Assembly: GCF_003966225.1 (NCBI RefSeq)
Contig: NZ_RXNU01000011.1
Location: 1-64,000 of the forward strand
Reading direction: 5' to 3'
Source: Shewanella canadensis
GTDB taxonomy: Bacteria > Pseudomonadota > Gammaproteobacteria > Enterobacterales > Shewanellaceae
DNA length: 64,000 bases
Made by a program: the position numbers and the translations under genes. The notes under the pieces were generated by a model, which saw only the letters and a program-made list of their open reading frames with translations, did no database searches and was not told the DNA's origin. Positions 54,512 to 62,910 of this stretch are shown one piece after another; position 1 is the stretch's first letter, and each line of letters starts with the position of its first letter.

Positions 54512-55441
54512 TTGAAAACTTTAAAAACTAAGCTGATTTATCTTGCTGGCATGACAGGCCTTATTTTAAATACCTGTTCTGCTGTTGCAGCGACATCAGG
54601 TTCGCATTACCCAATGGGAGGCGAAGGTGTAATGGCTGGTACACCGCCACCACCAGGCATGCATTATCGTATGTACAACACTTGGTACAATGCCGATACC
54701 ATCAATGATGATCGCGGTGATGATTCTGGTTTAGATGTCGACTTAGATGTTTTTTCACAAGTACACAGAATCGTACACGTAACAGAAAAGAAAATCTTTG
54801 GGGCTAACTGGGCCTACAACGTTCTGGTTCCTATGGTCAAAACAGATATCTCGATAGCGCCTATCGGCGTTAACGACTCCAGTTCATTCTCTGTTGGCGA
54901 CATAGTGTTAGAGCCGTTAGCCCTGTTTTGGTATCAGGAAAACTATGAGGCGGCACTTGGACTGGCACTTATCGCCCCGACGGGTGATTACGACTCAACA
55001 GATGCTGCATCTCCGGGCAAGGGCTATTGGTCAGGAATGATGACTCTGGGTGGCACCTACTATCTGGACTCAGAGAAATCTTGGTCAGTCAGCGGCCTGA
55101 CCCGCACCATAATCAATGGAGAACAGGATGAAACAGATGTTCGTCCAGGTTCTGAATTCACTATTGAGGGTGGTATAGGCAAACAATTTATGCTCGATCA
55201 TACCTGGCTTATCCGTCCCGGTATCAGTTATTGCGCGACATGGCAGATCAGTGACGACAGCCAGGATGGTCATGGCACCGTGGCTGATGAAAGAAAAGAG
55301 GGGTATGGCATTGGTGGTGAGCTGAACGTGCTGTATTTACCTTGGCTGTTACAAGGCAATATTCGCTACACCAATGAGTTTGGAGCAAAGAACATGACCG
55401 AAGGGTCATCGGTGGTATTTACACTGACAAAATCTTTCTAA
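54512..55441 (+). CDS. Outer-membrane channel-like protein (MetA-pathway/SphA type)
   Basis: The 309-residue protein has a signal peptide (hydrophobic LIYLAGMTGLILNTCSAVAA) and a body rich in alternating beta strands ending in Phe (VVFTLTKSF), as outer-membrane barrels do. It resembles the phenol MetA-pathway/SphA-like family, thought to take up hydrophobic aromatics. The start is a TTG at 54512 with GGAG eight bases upstream; an out-of-frame ATG lies between. Its place between rdhB2 and an AraC gene suggests entry of the halogenated substrate, which is an inference. Confidence 0.7.
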   Translation: MKTLKTKLIYLAGMTGLILNTCSAVAATSGSHYPMGGEGVMAGTPPPPGMHYRMYNTWYNADTINDDRGDDSGLDVDLDVFSQVHRIVHVTEKKIFGANWAYNVLVPMVKTDISIAPIGVNDSSSFSVGDIVLEPLALFWYQENYEAALGLALIAPTGDYDSTDAASPGKGYWSGMMTLGGTYYLDSEKSWSVSGLTRTIINGEQDETDVRPGSEFTIEGGIGKQFMLDHTWLIRPGISYCATWQISDDSQDGHGTVADERKEGYGIGGELNVLYLPWLLQGNIRYTNEFGAKNMTEGSSVVFTLTKSF

Positions 55442-55454
55442 TTCAACATACCAG

Positions 55455-55481
55455 TAAGGCAACGTCATCACCGTTGCCTTC
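55455..55481. terminator. Hairpin between converging genes
   Basis: The arms AAGGCAACG and CGTTGCCTT with a seven-base loop lie between the channel gene and the converging AraC gene; it may end transcription in both directions. Confidence 0.6.
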
Positions 55482-55551
55482 ATCTTCTACACTCGTCAAG
55501 ACGCCGTTTAATCACTCTCTTAAAGGAGTTGAGAATATCATTTAAGATGTT

Positions 55552-56448
55552 TTAACTATGTTTATGCGAGACAGTTAATCGAAACTCTTTAGGAGACATG
55601 CCGGTGTGACATTTAAAAAACTTTGTCATATTTGTGGGTTCATCAAACCCGGTTTTATAACAGATCTCTTTGATACTAAAGTCACAGTGCGCTAAATATC
55701 GCTTTATTTCCAATATTAAACGTTCATCTATAAACTGTCTCACCGTCATACCGGTAAACTCTTTACAGACAGAATTTAATTTTCGATAGCTGACGTTTAA
55801 TTTTTCACAATAAAAATGTGACGTTCGCGATTCAAAAATCTTTTCATCAATCATTTTCTGTAGCTTCAAAAATAATGCATGTCCCTGATGGTCAGTCAAA
55901 AACATATTGTTCTTTGTTTGTACACGCTCAACAAAACTCAATAAAACACCGAGTAAGCCACGAATAATTTCTTCCTGACAGATGTCATCGGGCCGACTAT
56001 ATTCGTGATACATGATATCAAACAATGAGATCGCATCTTTTCTGGCATTATCCAGTTCAGATATGGGTAACTGAGGAGAGTTCAGCGCATAGTTAAACAT
56101 TTTATAGTAGAGTTTATCACTCAAGCCTTTGATATTTTTGTTGATAAAATCTTCAGTAAAGTAGACAACATAACCTTGAGCAGCTTCATTTTTTTCAAAG
56201 GCATGTAACTGGCCTTTACAGATAAAGAATAATGAAGCGCCGTCATATTCAAAATTCGTAAAATCTATACTATGGGTACCTTTCCCACCGGTGAAAAAAA
56301 CAATAGCAAAAAATGTGAGCCGGTGAGGAATGTAAGGTTGTACATTATACTGGAACTCTTTTTCGAAGAAGTCAGATATCGTGGTGACAACAAACTCTCC
56401 CTGACTAAAAGAGTTAACGAAATCAACATTAACTATTTCACCCTTCAT
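55552..56448 (-). CDS. AraC-family regulator, far end of the dehalogenase region
   Basis: The 298-residue protein has a cupin-like N-terminal sensor and a C-terminal AraC helix-turn-helix pair ending GFDEPTNMTKFFKCHTGMSPKEFR, very like the ending of the AraC protein at 44933-45808. It converges with the outer-membrane channel gene. The two related regulators lie at either end of the dehalogenase genes, which suggests duplicated, specialised sensors. The ligand is unknown. Confidence 0.85.
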   Translation of the reverse strand: MKGEIVNVDFVNSFSQGEFVVTTISDFFEKEFQYNVQPYIPHRLTFFAIVFFTGGKGTHSIDFTNFEYDGASLFFICKGQLHAFEKNEAAQGYVVYFTEDFINKNIKGLSDKLYYKMFNYALNSPQLPISELDNARKDAISLFDIMYHEYSRPDDICQEEIIRGLLGVLLSFVERVQTKNNMFLTDHQGHALFLKLQKMIDEKIFESRTSHFYCEKLNVSYRKLNSVCKEFTGMTVRQFIDERLILEIKRYLAHCDFSIKEICYKTGFDEPTNMTKFFKCHTGMSPKEFRLTVSHKHS

Positions 56449-56723
56449 AAGCTCCCCATTTATGTATCAATCAGTTGTTGACTTGAAACATCGGTATAAA
56501 ATAAATCAAAATAAAACTTTCATCACCAGGTAGGTCCTGGAAACTCAAAACCCATAACAAATAATGATTTAAGATGAAAGCTATTGCGAAATGTCGACGT
56601 TTAGACGAATGTTAATATTTTAACACTTTTGGAGGGGGCATGTTAATTTGAGTTCACATAAAGACGAAGTATACAATTAAGTTCCATATAAGAAACTCTG
56701 TATTACACCTTTGAACAACCCCG

Positions 56724-57389
56724 CTAAGGCAAGGCAACCATGGTACCCAGAGTTAACTGGTACTCTTTATCTACCAGTTGCGCACAAATATTGGCATCAT
56801 GGCAGATCAAAATCATAGGCAGCGACAGCTCCTTTAAAATATCAATCAGCCGCCGTGTATTTTCCGGGTCTAAATCGTTTGTCGGCTCATCTAACAACAA
56901 TATCTCAGGTTTCATCGCGAGGACACTCGCCAACGCCACAACCCTTTTCTGGCCACCGGACAATTGATAAGTAATTTTATTCTCAAGGTGGCTAACATTA
57001 AGCTGCTTAAGTATTTTTCTGGCTCTAACTATTGCATCCGTTCGAGTTAACCCCTGGTTGAGCGGTCCAAAACAGACATCTTCAATTACGGTCGGACAAA
57101 AAAGCTGATCGTCAGGATCTTGAAAGACCATACCGATACGGGTTCTGAAGCGACTGAAATCAGCCTCTGTACGGCAAGAGTGGCCAAACAGGTGCACCTC
57201 ACCTGAACTGACGCTTCTCAGCCCCATAATAAGGGAGAGTAAGGTACTTTTTCCGCTACCATTTATTCCCGATATCGCCACACTCTGGCCACTGTAGAGC
57301 TCAAAATCCAGCTTGTTGGCAGTGACACTTTCATCGGCGTGTTGGAAACTTACGCCCTTAAGCGCGATAAGAGGTGTTGATGATGGCAT
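56724..57389 (-). CDS. cbiO: Cobalt ECF transporter ATP-binding protein CbiO
   Basis: This 221-residue ABC ATPase is the A component of an energy-coupling-factor transporter. Walker A is GINGSGKSTL, the signature is LSGGQKRVV and Walker B is ILLLDEPTNDLD. It closes the riboswitch-led cbi operon, 47 bases after cbiQ. Cobalt rather than nickel is inferred from the cobalamin riboswitch and neighbouring cobalamin genes. Confidence 0.9.
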   Translation of the reverse strand: MPSSTPLIALKGVSFQHADESVTANKLDFELYSGQSVAISGINGSGKSTLLSLIMGLRSVSSGEVHLFGHSCRTEADFSRFRTRIGMVFQDPDDQLFCPTVIEDVCFGPLNQGLTRTDAIVRARKILKQLNVSHLENKITYQLSGGQKRVVALASVLAMKPEILLLDEPTNDLDPENTRRLIDILKELSLPMILICHDANICAQLVDKEYQLTLGTMVALP

Positions 57390-57436
57390 AGATACCTTAT
57401 TTTAAGCGGCTGATTTTATAATTAAAACAAGCCACT

Positions 57437-58204
57437 TTATACGTTGAAAGAGCTAAGTGAGGTGCAAAATATTAAACAAATAAGGGAGAGGTATGCGGCA
57501 AAGTGAGCATACTCACGTTTGGTCACCGGTAAGTGTTCATGAGACAGGAAATGCCCCCGAAACCCTCTGCACTTCATCGCCTGTGAAATTCTATCGGCCC
57601 TATCGAAAGATCGCACCAGCAGCATACCGAACAGATAACCATAGCAGCGCCAGGTATGCATGGAGTTTCTGGCCTTAAACCCACGGACCCTCATTGATTG
57701 GCGTAATCGATGAAACTCCAGATACAAAAGCCCGATATACCGAACGGTAAATTGCATCAATAGCGCGAAACGTCTCGATACTCCCAGTTCCACCAATGCC
57801 TTGCCTAAAGTGAGTGCATCGACTCCTTCACAGAGTGCCATGACAGTTAGCATTACAATGTTGGCTTTGAATAAGATCATCAGAGCCATCAGACCACCTT
57901 CCTTAGTCGCCGTAAAACTCAAGATACTAAAGAGAGGCTCCCCCGGCACACTGAAAGGGATTAAGGCAACAGTGAATAATATCAAACAGTCCATTGCCAA
58001 CAAGCGTTTAATCGTTTGCTTCACAGTCAAGTCACTACGCCACCACAGGTAAACCACCAATGCAATAAATAACCATAAGGTTAGCCAGCTTGTAGACAAC
58101 ACCGTTCCCATTGCCAGGCATACGATCAGCACGACCCTAAGCTTGGGAGGGATTGGTATAGACTTCTCACTGATGATTTTAGGGGCTAGCAGGGTCTCAA
58201 TCAT
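57437..58204 (-). CDS. cbiQ: Cobalt ECF transporter transmembrane protein CbiQ
   Basis: This 255-residue T component has about six helices and the two Ala/Arg-Gly coupling motifs SMRVRGFKAR and AMKCRGFRGH that contact the ATPase. Its start overlaps the stop of the preceding gene (ATGA). Confidence 0.88.
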   Translation of the reverse strand: MIETLLAPKIISEKSIPIPPKLRVVLIVCLAMGTVLSTSWLTLWLFIALVVYLWWRSDLTVKQTIKRLLAMDCLILFTVALIPFSVPGEPLFSILSFTATKEGGLMALMILFKANIVMLTVMALCEGVDALTLGKALVELGVSRRFALLMQFTVRYIGLLYLEFHRLRQSMRVRGFKARNSMHTWRCYGYLFGMLLVRSFDRADRISQAMKCRGFRGHFLSHEHLPVTKREYAHFAAYLSLICLIFCTSLSSFNV

Positions 58205-58761
58205 CCGCGTCTGGTTCTCATCAGAGACCAGAGCCCAAACAGCCCTAAGATATAGCCAATACCGCCCAAAATATCGTGCCAGCGAATATTAGCTTCATAT
58301 TGATCCAACTGATTACGTAGCGGCTGAATGACTTTAACCAACGCGGCTTCATTTAGTACTGCACAAGTTTCACGATTCTTGAACCCTACCTCATCTTCAT
58401 GCTCCGCCCCTTGCGTCTCAATCGTTCCGGCCGCAGACCCACTTAAATCAAGAAACTCATCCGCGCTAATGACGAACGTCGCGACATGACCCTGTCCGGC
58501 ATTAGCTTTGAGTTGATAATCACCGGGCTGTGGCCTTTCGAATCTGAACTCGCCCTGTTCGTCTGCATTTGTGCTCGCCACAAGCTGTTCGCCCACCAAT
58601 AATTCAACATTTGCTCCCTTGGCCCGATCCCCCCCACCGAAGTAGACTTCCCCGGCGACGCTTGTGCCATCAACCCAGGCAAAGACCTTAGTACGATGCG
58701 CCTGCGCCGTATTAACCAGACAGCAAGAGAGGATGAAAATCAAGCAAATATGTTTATACAT
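58201..58761 (-). CDS. cbiL: CbiL-like component of the cobalt transporter
   Basis: The 186-residue protein has a signal peptide (MYKHICLIFILSCCLVNTAQA), a small periplasmic carboxypeptidase-regulatory-like domain (GANVELLVGEQLV, then YQLKANAGQGH) and one C-terminal helix (DILGGIGYILGLFGLWSLM). This matches the NikL/CbiL auxiliary subunits found beside CbiM or NikM. The symbol is used in the transporter sense, not for precorrin methyltransferase. The ATG at 58761 overlaps the end of cbiM. Confidence 0.75.
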   Translation of the reverse strand: MYKHICLIFILSCCLVNTAQAHRTKVFAWVDGTSVAGEVYFGGGDRAKGANVELLVGEQLVASTNADEQGEFRFERPQPGDYQLKANAGQGHVATFVISADEFLDLSGSAAGTIETQGAEHEDEVGFKNRETCAVLNEAALVKVIQPLRNQLDQYEANIRWHDILGGIGYILGLFGLWSLMRTRRG

Positions 58762-59359
58762 TGGAATGGACTCCCTTGAGAATTTCAGGCTTAACCTGAT
58801 TAATGAGTACGATAATAAAACCGGATATAACACCTTCCAGTAAAGACAGTGGAAGATTGCCCCAAAATACGACGTTTGCCGTTTTACTAAAGGCCTCTCC
58901 AGAGAGATAAAGAGATAACGACACCATAATGCCGGTTAATAATACCGCCCCACTACCGGCCAAAAAACCCAGTAACTGAGCAGGGATATGATGTCTCATT
59001 GGCCTTAACAGAGCGCCCACCATTACCGCCGGCAAGGCGATATTCAGGCAATTAACCCCAAGTACGACAATGCCTCCAAAACCGAAAAACATCGCCTGCA
59101 ATATCAGGGCTACCAGCATGACAGGAAAAGCCAGCCAGCCTAATAACAGTCCGATTAACCCATTGAATATTAAGTGCACACTCGAAGGCCCAAGGGGCAA
59201 GTGAATAAGTGATGCGACAAAAAAGCAAGCCGAGAGCACGGCCGCAAAAGGAATTTTGTCATCATCGAGTTTTTTTAACCCCAGTATCGTTCCGGCTAAG
59301 GTCATGGCGATTCCGGCCACTAATACCGGCGTTGATAATACTCCATCTGCTATATGCAT
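58754..59359 (-). CDS. cbiM: Cobalt ECF transporter substrate-binding protein CbiM
   Basis: This 201-residue S component begins MHIADGVLS; the free N-terminus and His2 coordinate the metal in this family. Six or seven helices follow. It starts nine bases after the DUF4198 gene. With CbiL, CbiQ and CbiO it makes a complete group I cobalt importer. Confidence 0.92.
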   Translation of the reverse strand: MHIADGVLSTPVLVAGIAMTLAGTILGLKKLDDDKIPFAAVLSACFFVASLIHLPLGPSSVHLIFNGLIGLLLGWLAFPVMLVALILQAMFFGFGGIVVLGVNCLNIALPAVMVGALLRPMRHHIPAQLLGFLAGSGAVLLTGIMVSLSLYLSGEAFSKTANVVFWGNLPLSLLEGVISGFIIVLINQVKPEILKGVHSNV

Positions 59360-59368
59360 CTTATTTCC

Positions 59369-60142
59369 TTATTTCATATCCCGAACTTGCAACCAGATAA
59401 CGCCTGCCTGCTCGTGCTGATATTGTTTACCTTCCAGCGTAAAAGGCTCTTCATCGGATACGAGAGCTGCAAGCCCCCACCAGCCTTCATGAGGTAAGGA
59501 GACTGAAAACTCTCCCGCGGCATTGGTACGAACCTCTATCGATGCCCATGCATCGGAAGGTAATGTCACGCCAGAGTCATTGTAATATTCCATTTCGACC
59601 GGGACATTTACTGCCGGTCGACCGTCAGTCAATACCCGCCCCGTGAACACACTATGGGTCCACAATGCAAACGGACGCGTCAGGGGAATGATCTCAACCG
59701 GTGTGCCTAACCTATGCTGCCACTCGCCCAGCGCCGCAAATGCATCGACGATAACTTTGGCGAATTGGGTGATCACCACCCCTTCAGTCTTATCCAGATA
59801 GGGCGACTGATTGGTAAAGAAGGTGTATGTTCCTGGCCTCTGAAGCTTCATATTTAATTGCCAACTCGTTTCCCCCCCATAGGTAATGGCTTTGAGGCGT
59901 TCGGAGAGATCCACACGAGTCTCATTAATCATATAACCCGTCGATACCGGACGTGCTATCGACATGGTGGGCCCTAGGGTCGATGGATGCGTAAAATGAA
60001 TGGGAAAGTGAAGCTGACGCGAGTCTCCTGCATCAATCACCTGTTTTTCCGGGAACAAGGCTAGGAAATGTGCTGATACATTACACGAATAGAGGCAAAT
60101 ACTGATAAGAATGAAGCTTAAGGACAAGGTTGATTTCATCAA
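59369..60142 (-). CDS. DUF4198 periplasmic protein of the cobalt-uptake operon (CbiK/NikK-like)
   Basis: The 257-residue protein has a signal peptide (LSLSFILISICLYSCNVSA) and then a His-containing mature start (HFLALFPEKQV), which may bind metal. The DUF4198 family includes NikK/CbiK-type helpers of nickel and cobalt ECF transporters. It is the first gene downstream of the cobalamin riboswitch, so it is expected to be repressed when cobalamin is plentiful. Confidence 0.78.
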   Translation of the reverse strand: MMKSTLSLSFILISICLYSCNVSAHFLALFPEKQVIDAGDSRQLHFPIHFTHPSTLGPTMSIARPVSTGYMINETRVDLSERLKAITYGGETSWQLNMKLQRPGTYTFFTNQSPYLDKTEGVVITQFAKVIVDAFAALGEWQHRLGTPVEIIPLTRPFALWTHSVFTGRVLTDGRPAVNVPVEMEYYNDSGVTLPSDAWASIEVRTNAAGEFSVSLPHEGWWGLAALVSDEEPFTLEGKQYQHEQAGVIWLQVRDMK

Positions 60143-60239
60143 GGATAACCATAACGTTAATCTAAAATAATCTGAAATCTAACCTGAACATTCATCGATT
60201 GAATGTTAGCTGCCGACTGAGTGCTCCCGCCCAGATTCC

Positions 60240-60420
60240 AGTGTTGCCATTAAGGTGGGTTTCCTGACTTCTGGATCATCGCTCACCACACCTTCCCAGC
60301 CTGAGCCAGTGGTTATGCGGTTTGCTCCTCAGTTACAGTTGCGGGTACAGTCCGAAATTTTCATCCGGTTCCCCCTAATACCAATCGGTATAAGCCTTAC
60401 GGCTCCTCAATGGGATCATT
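60240..60420 (-). promoter_or_regulatory. Cobalamin (B12) riboswitch
   Basis: On the minus strand the leader contains GGGGGAACCGGATGAAAATT, then CGGACTGTACCCGCAACTGT, which is the conserved core of cobalamin riboswitches, followed by CACTGGCTCAGGCTGGGAAG and GTCAGGAAACCC. It lies about 100 bases upstream of the cobalt transporter operon, where cobalamin binding would shut off expression. Confidence 0.93.
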
Positions 60421-60703
60421 CTATGGCAGATGCATTTCCCCTTCACTGTGAGTTTTCACAGTAAATTTTGCGCCAAGTATAAAGTGAGAGCTGTATCACT
60501 GGTAAAGGGATAATAACGGTTGATAACAAAAGGAAAAATGACGCGTGAGCAAGAGTACAGTTATCCCAAGAAGAGCCACACTATTAGTGGGTAAATAAAT
60601 AATGGATAAACGAAAGTCCATAAACTAAGCAAGGCTAGATCACCCCCTCTTATCCCGGAGCGAACTGTCAGCCTTATTCAGATCTTAGCTGTATGGAGGG
60701 TAT
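60421..60703. other. Region between the LuxR gene and the riboswitch
   Basis: About 280 bases hold the promoter of the riboswitch transcript. A short hairpin (ACTGTGAGTTTTCACAGT at 60446-60463) sits just upstream of the riboswitch; nothing else is recognised. Confidence 0.45.
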
Positions 60704-61441
60704 TCAGATAAGGTAGCTGGTATTAGCCAGTTTTATCAGGTGAGCCATATTTCTGGCCGCTAGTGTCTCTTTTAACACATCGATATGATAATCGATGCCA
60801 CGCTCGGTAAGATGGCATGATTCGGCAATTTCGGCTCTGCTATATCCATTTGAGAGTAGTGAAAGGATATTTCTGGATACGGGTTTAACGATATTAAAAT
60901 CAACCAGAGGGTTGATCTCTCTTCCATGATCACTCGCGATTTTCATATGCAGGTATTCCAACTCCTGCACCAGGTTCGAGTGGTCGTTCAACAATTCATC
61001 CTTTATCATGTCGCAGTCGAGTAACAGTGAAAAGCGCCCGATCATTTCAGGTGAAAATGGACAAGGGACCGTGAAGGTCAATCTATGCTGGTAGCCAAAC
61101 TTAATCATATCGATAAGCGGCGATGGCTTGCCCTTGATGTCACAATCATATTCCCAAAGGTGACAATCATTTTCTAACACCTGTTCAAAATTTTTGTCTT
61201 TGACAATCCAACGATTTCCCCAACAACGCCAGTAATTCAGCGCATTAGCAGAGCTTGCATAGATATGTTTTCTGCCAGCGACTTTTTGATGAACAATCGT
61301 CTTAGAGCTGTAATGAGAAAATCGGGGTTTGTGGTCAACCAAATCGATACAATAGGCGATATCTGATATTTGATATTTCTTACAAAAAAGCGTTAGCCTG
61401 TCGGCAATATCTTCCCGGCAATGATCATCAAGTTTATTCAA
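60704..61441 (-). CDS. LuxR-type regulator
   Basis: The 245-residue protein has an N-terminal domain of the autoinducer-binding type (about residues 20-165, with WRCWGNRW and CPFSPEMIGRFSLLLD) and a C-terminal LuxR helix-turn-helix (SRNILSLLSNGYSRAEIAES). No acyl-homoserine-lactone synthase gene is near, so it is a solo receptor or binds another ligand. Its place between cobalt transport and corrinoid synthesis hints at regulation of one or both, which is inference. Confidence 0.8.
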   Translation of the reverse strand: MNKLDDHCREDIADRLTLFCKKYQISDIAYCIDLVDHKPRFSHYSSKTIVHQKVAGRKHIYASSANALNYWRCWGNRWIVKDKNFEQVLENDCHLWEYDCDIKGKPSPLIDMIKFGYQHRLTFTVPCPFSPEMIGRFSLLLDCDMIKDELLNDHSNLVQELEYLHMKIASDHGREINPLVDFNIVKPVSRNILSLLSNGYSRAEIAESCHLTERGIDYHIDVLKETLAARNMAHLIKLANTSYLI

Positions 61442-61791
61442 GAGTTATCTCCTTAAAATACCCGGAGGATTAGACATAATGTAAAACTTCATGCCCCAGG
61501 CGGGATTGCCAAACATATCGAGAGTAACCATTTATTGTCACAAGATAGTCGAAAGCTCACATAAATCCGATTTAACGGCCTTAACCGTACACGATTATGA
61601 CCTCAGTTATACAGATGTGAATTCTCGTAAAACAGTTATTAATAATATAAAGCACTCGTGTTAGAGATCATACTCATCACTGTGCATTTTGTGACTCATG
61701 GCGTCATATTTATCTGCGCCAGCCGCCGACAGGCGTAGAGTTGGGGCTGGCATGCTTTTATGGGGAATATAGGCAGAGGCAGCTCTGAATA
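61442..61791. other. Intergenic region upstream of the LuxR gene
   Basis: About 350 bases hold the LuxR promoter and the end of the cobalamin gene run. An inverted repeat GCCAGCC/GGCTGGC spans 61719-61752, but without a T run it is a weak terminator candidate. Confidence 0.4.
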
Positions 61792-62910
61792 TTATGCCTG
61801 TTTAAACTTGATTTCAGCTAAAACGGTCTGCAAAACATCGGTTAGCCTGACCCACTGTTTTTCATCTGCAGGAAGACCAAAGCGTAGGGCATCGCGCTCA
61901 TCGGTTAACCGCGTCAATATCCCATGTTGGCACAGTCGTTCGAACCACAGAGGCGCCTGTGGTAGATATACACATTGAAATAGCGAAGTACCGACAACCG
62001 GCGCCTCTAGACTTGATAACAACTGGCACAAACGCTCACTCGATTGGTTTAGCCGATTAATCTGCATCTGCTGCCACTCGATATCGGCAAAAGCCCGGGT
62101 ACAGACAAATCTTGCGGGGCCATTGAGGCACCAGGGACCTAATAGCTCCTGCATGGCTAGCCTCACCTTCTGTGGTGCAAAGACGAATCCAGCTCTGACT
62201 CCCGCCAGGCCAAAAAACTTTCCTATGGATCGCAAGATGACTAAGTTTGGGCTAACGACTGAGTTCAGGCTTGCTTCTGGTGTCATATCCATAAAAGCCT
62301 CATCGACAACCAGAAAGCCATTTTTTTCCGACAACAATTCTAACCAGACGTTGAGTTGAGCTGCAGGGATCAGACCTGCGGCCGGATTATTGGGGTTAAT
62401 AACCAGCAAGACATCACATCTGTCTATCTGCTCAGGCGTTGGCCGTTGGTCAGATTCAGGGGCTCTCTCATCACCAGCCTCATTCTCACTATCACCTTTA
62501 TCGCTATCCTCCCCATACTCACAGTTATTGCCATGCTCACTATTATTACCATAGTATTCTATCTGCCATCCCCGCATCCGCCATGCCCTTTCATGCTCCT
62601 TATAACCCACCTTAGGCAGCAAGACTCTGCCGGGGCCATCGCGCATTGACGTTAATACTTGTGGCAGACATTGAATCGCCGCCTGAGAACCGGCAACGGC
62701 CAAGGCATTGTGGCCACCATAATAACGGTCGGCCGCCGGAATTAAGCCATCTTCCTCCTCCGGTAAGCGATTCCAGCACGAGGGTGGAATATCCGGTACA
62801 GGGTAGTGCCATGGACTCACGCCAGTAGATAGGTCCAGCCAGTCTGACTCGTCGATTCCATATTTTTCAGCCACATCCCGAAGGCGGCCACCGTGATGCA
62901 ATAAGGTCAT
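61792..62910 (-). CDS. cobD: Threonine-phosphate decarboxylase (cobalamin synthesis)
   Basis: This 372-residue PLP enzyme of the class I aminotransferase fold makes (R)-1-amino-2-propanol phosphate, the linker of the nucleotide loop. Cofactor residues appear in INPNNPAAG and the Schiff-base lysine in SIGKFFGLAGVRAGF. Family N-terminus LLHHGGRLRDVAEKYGI is intact. Residues about 120-155 form an acidic, Asn/Glu/Asp-rich insert (NNSEHGNNCEYGEDSDKGD) absent from typical members, probably a surface loop. It overlaps cbiB by four bases. Named cobD in Salmonella and cobC in Pseudomonas nomenclature. Confidence 0.88.
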   Translation of the reverse strand: MTLLHHGGRLRDVAEKYGIDESDWLDLSTGVSPWHYPVPDIPPSCWNRLPEEEDGLIPAADRYYGGHNALAVAGSQAAIQCLPQVLTSMRDGPGRVLLPKVGYKEHERAWRMRGWQIEYYGNNSEHGNNCEYGEDSDKGDSENEAGDERAPESDQRPTPEQIDRCDVLLVINPNNPAAGLIPAAQLNVWLELLSEKNGFLVVDEAFMDMTPEASLNSVVSPNLVILRSIGKFFGLAGVRAGFVFAPQKVRLAMQELLGPWCLNGPARFVCTRAFADIEWQQMQINRLNQSSERLCQLLSSLEAPVVGTSLFQCVYLPQAPLWFERLCQHGILTRLTDERDALRFGLPADEKQWVRLTDVLQTVLAEIKFKQA

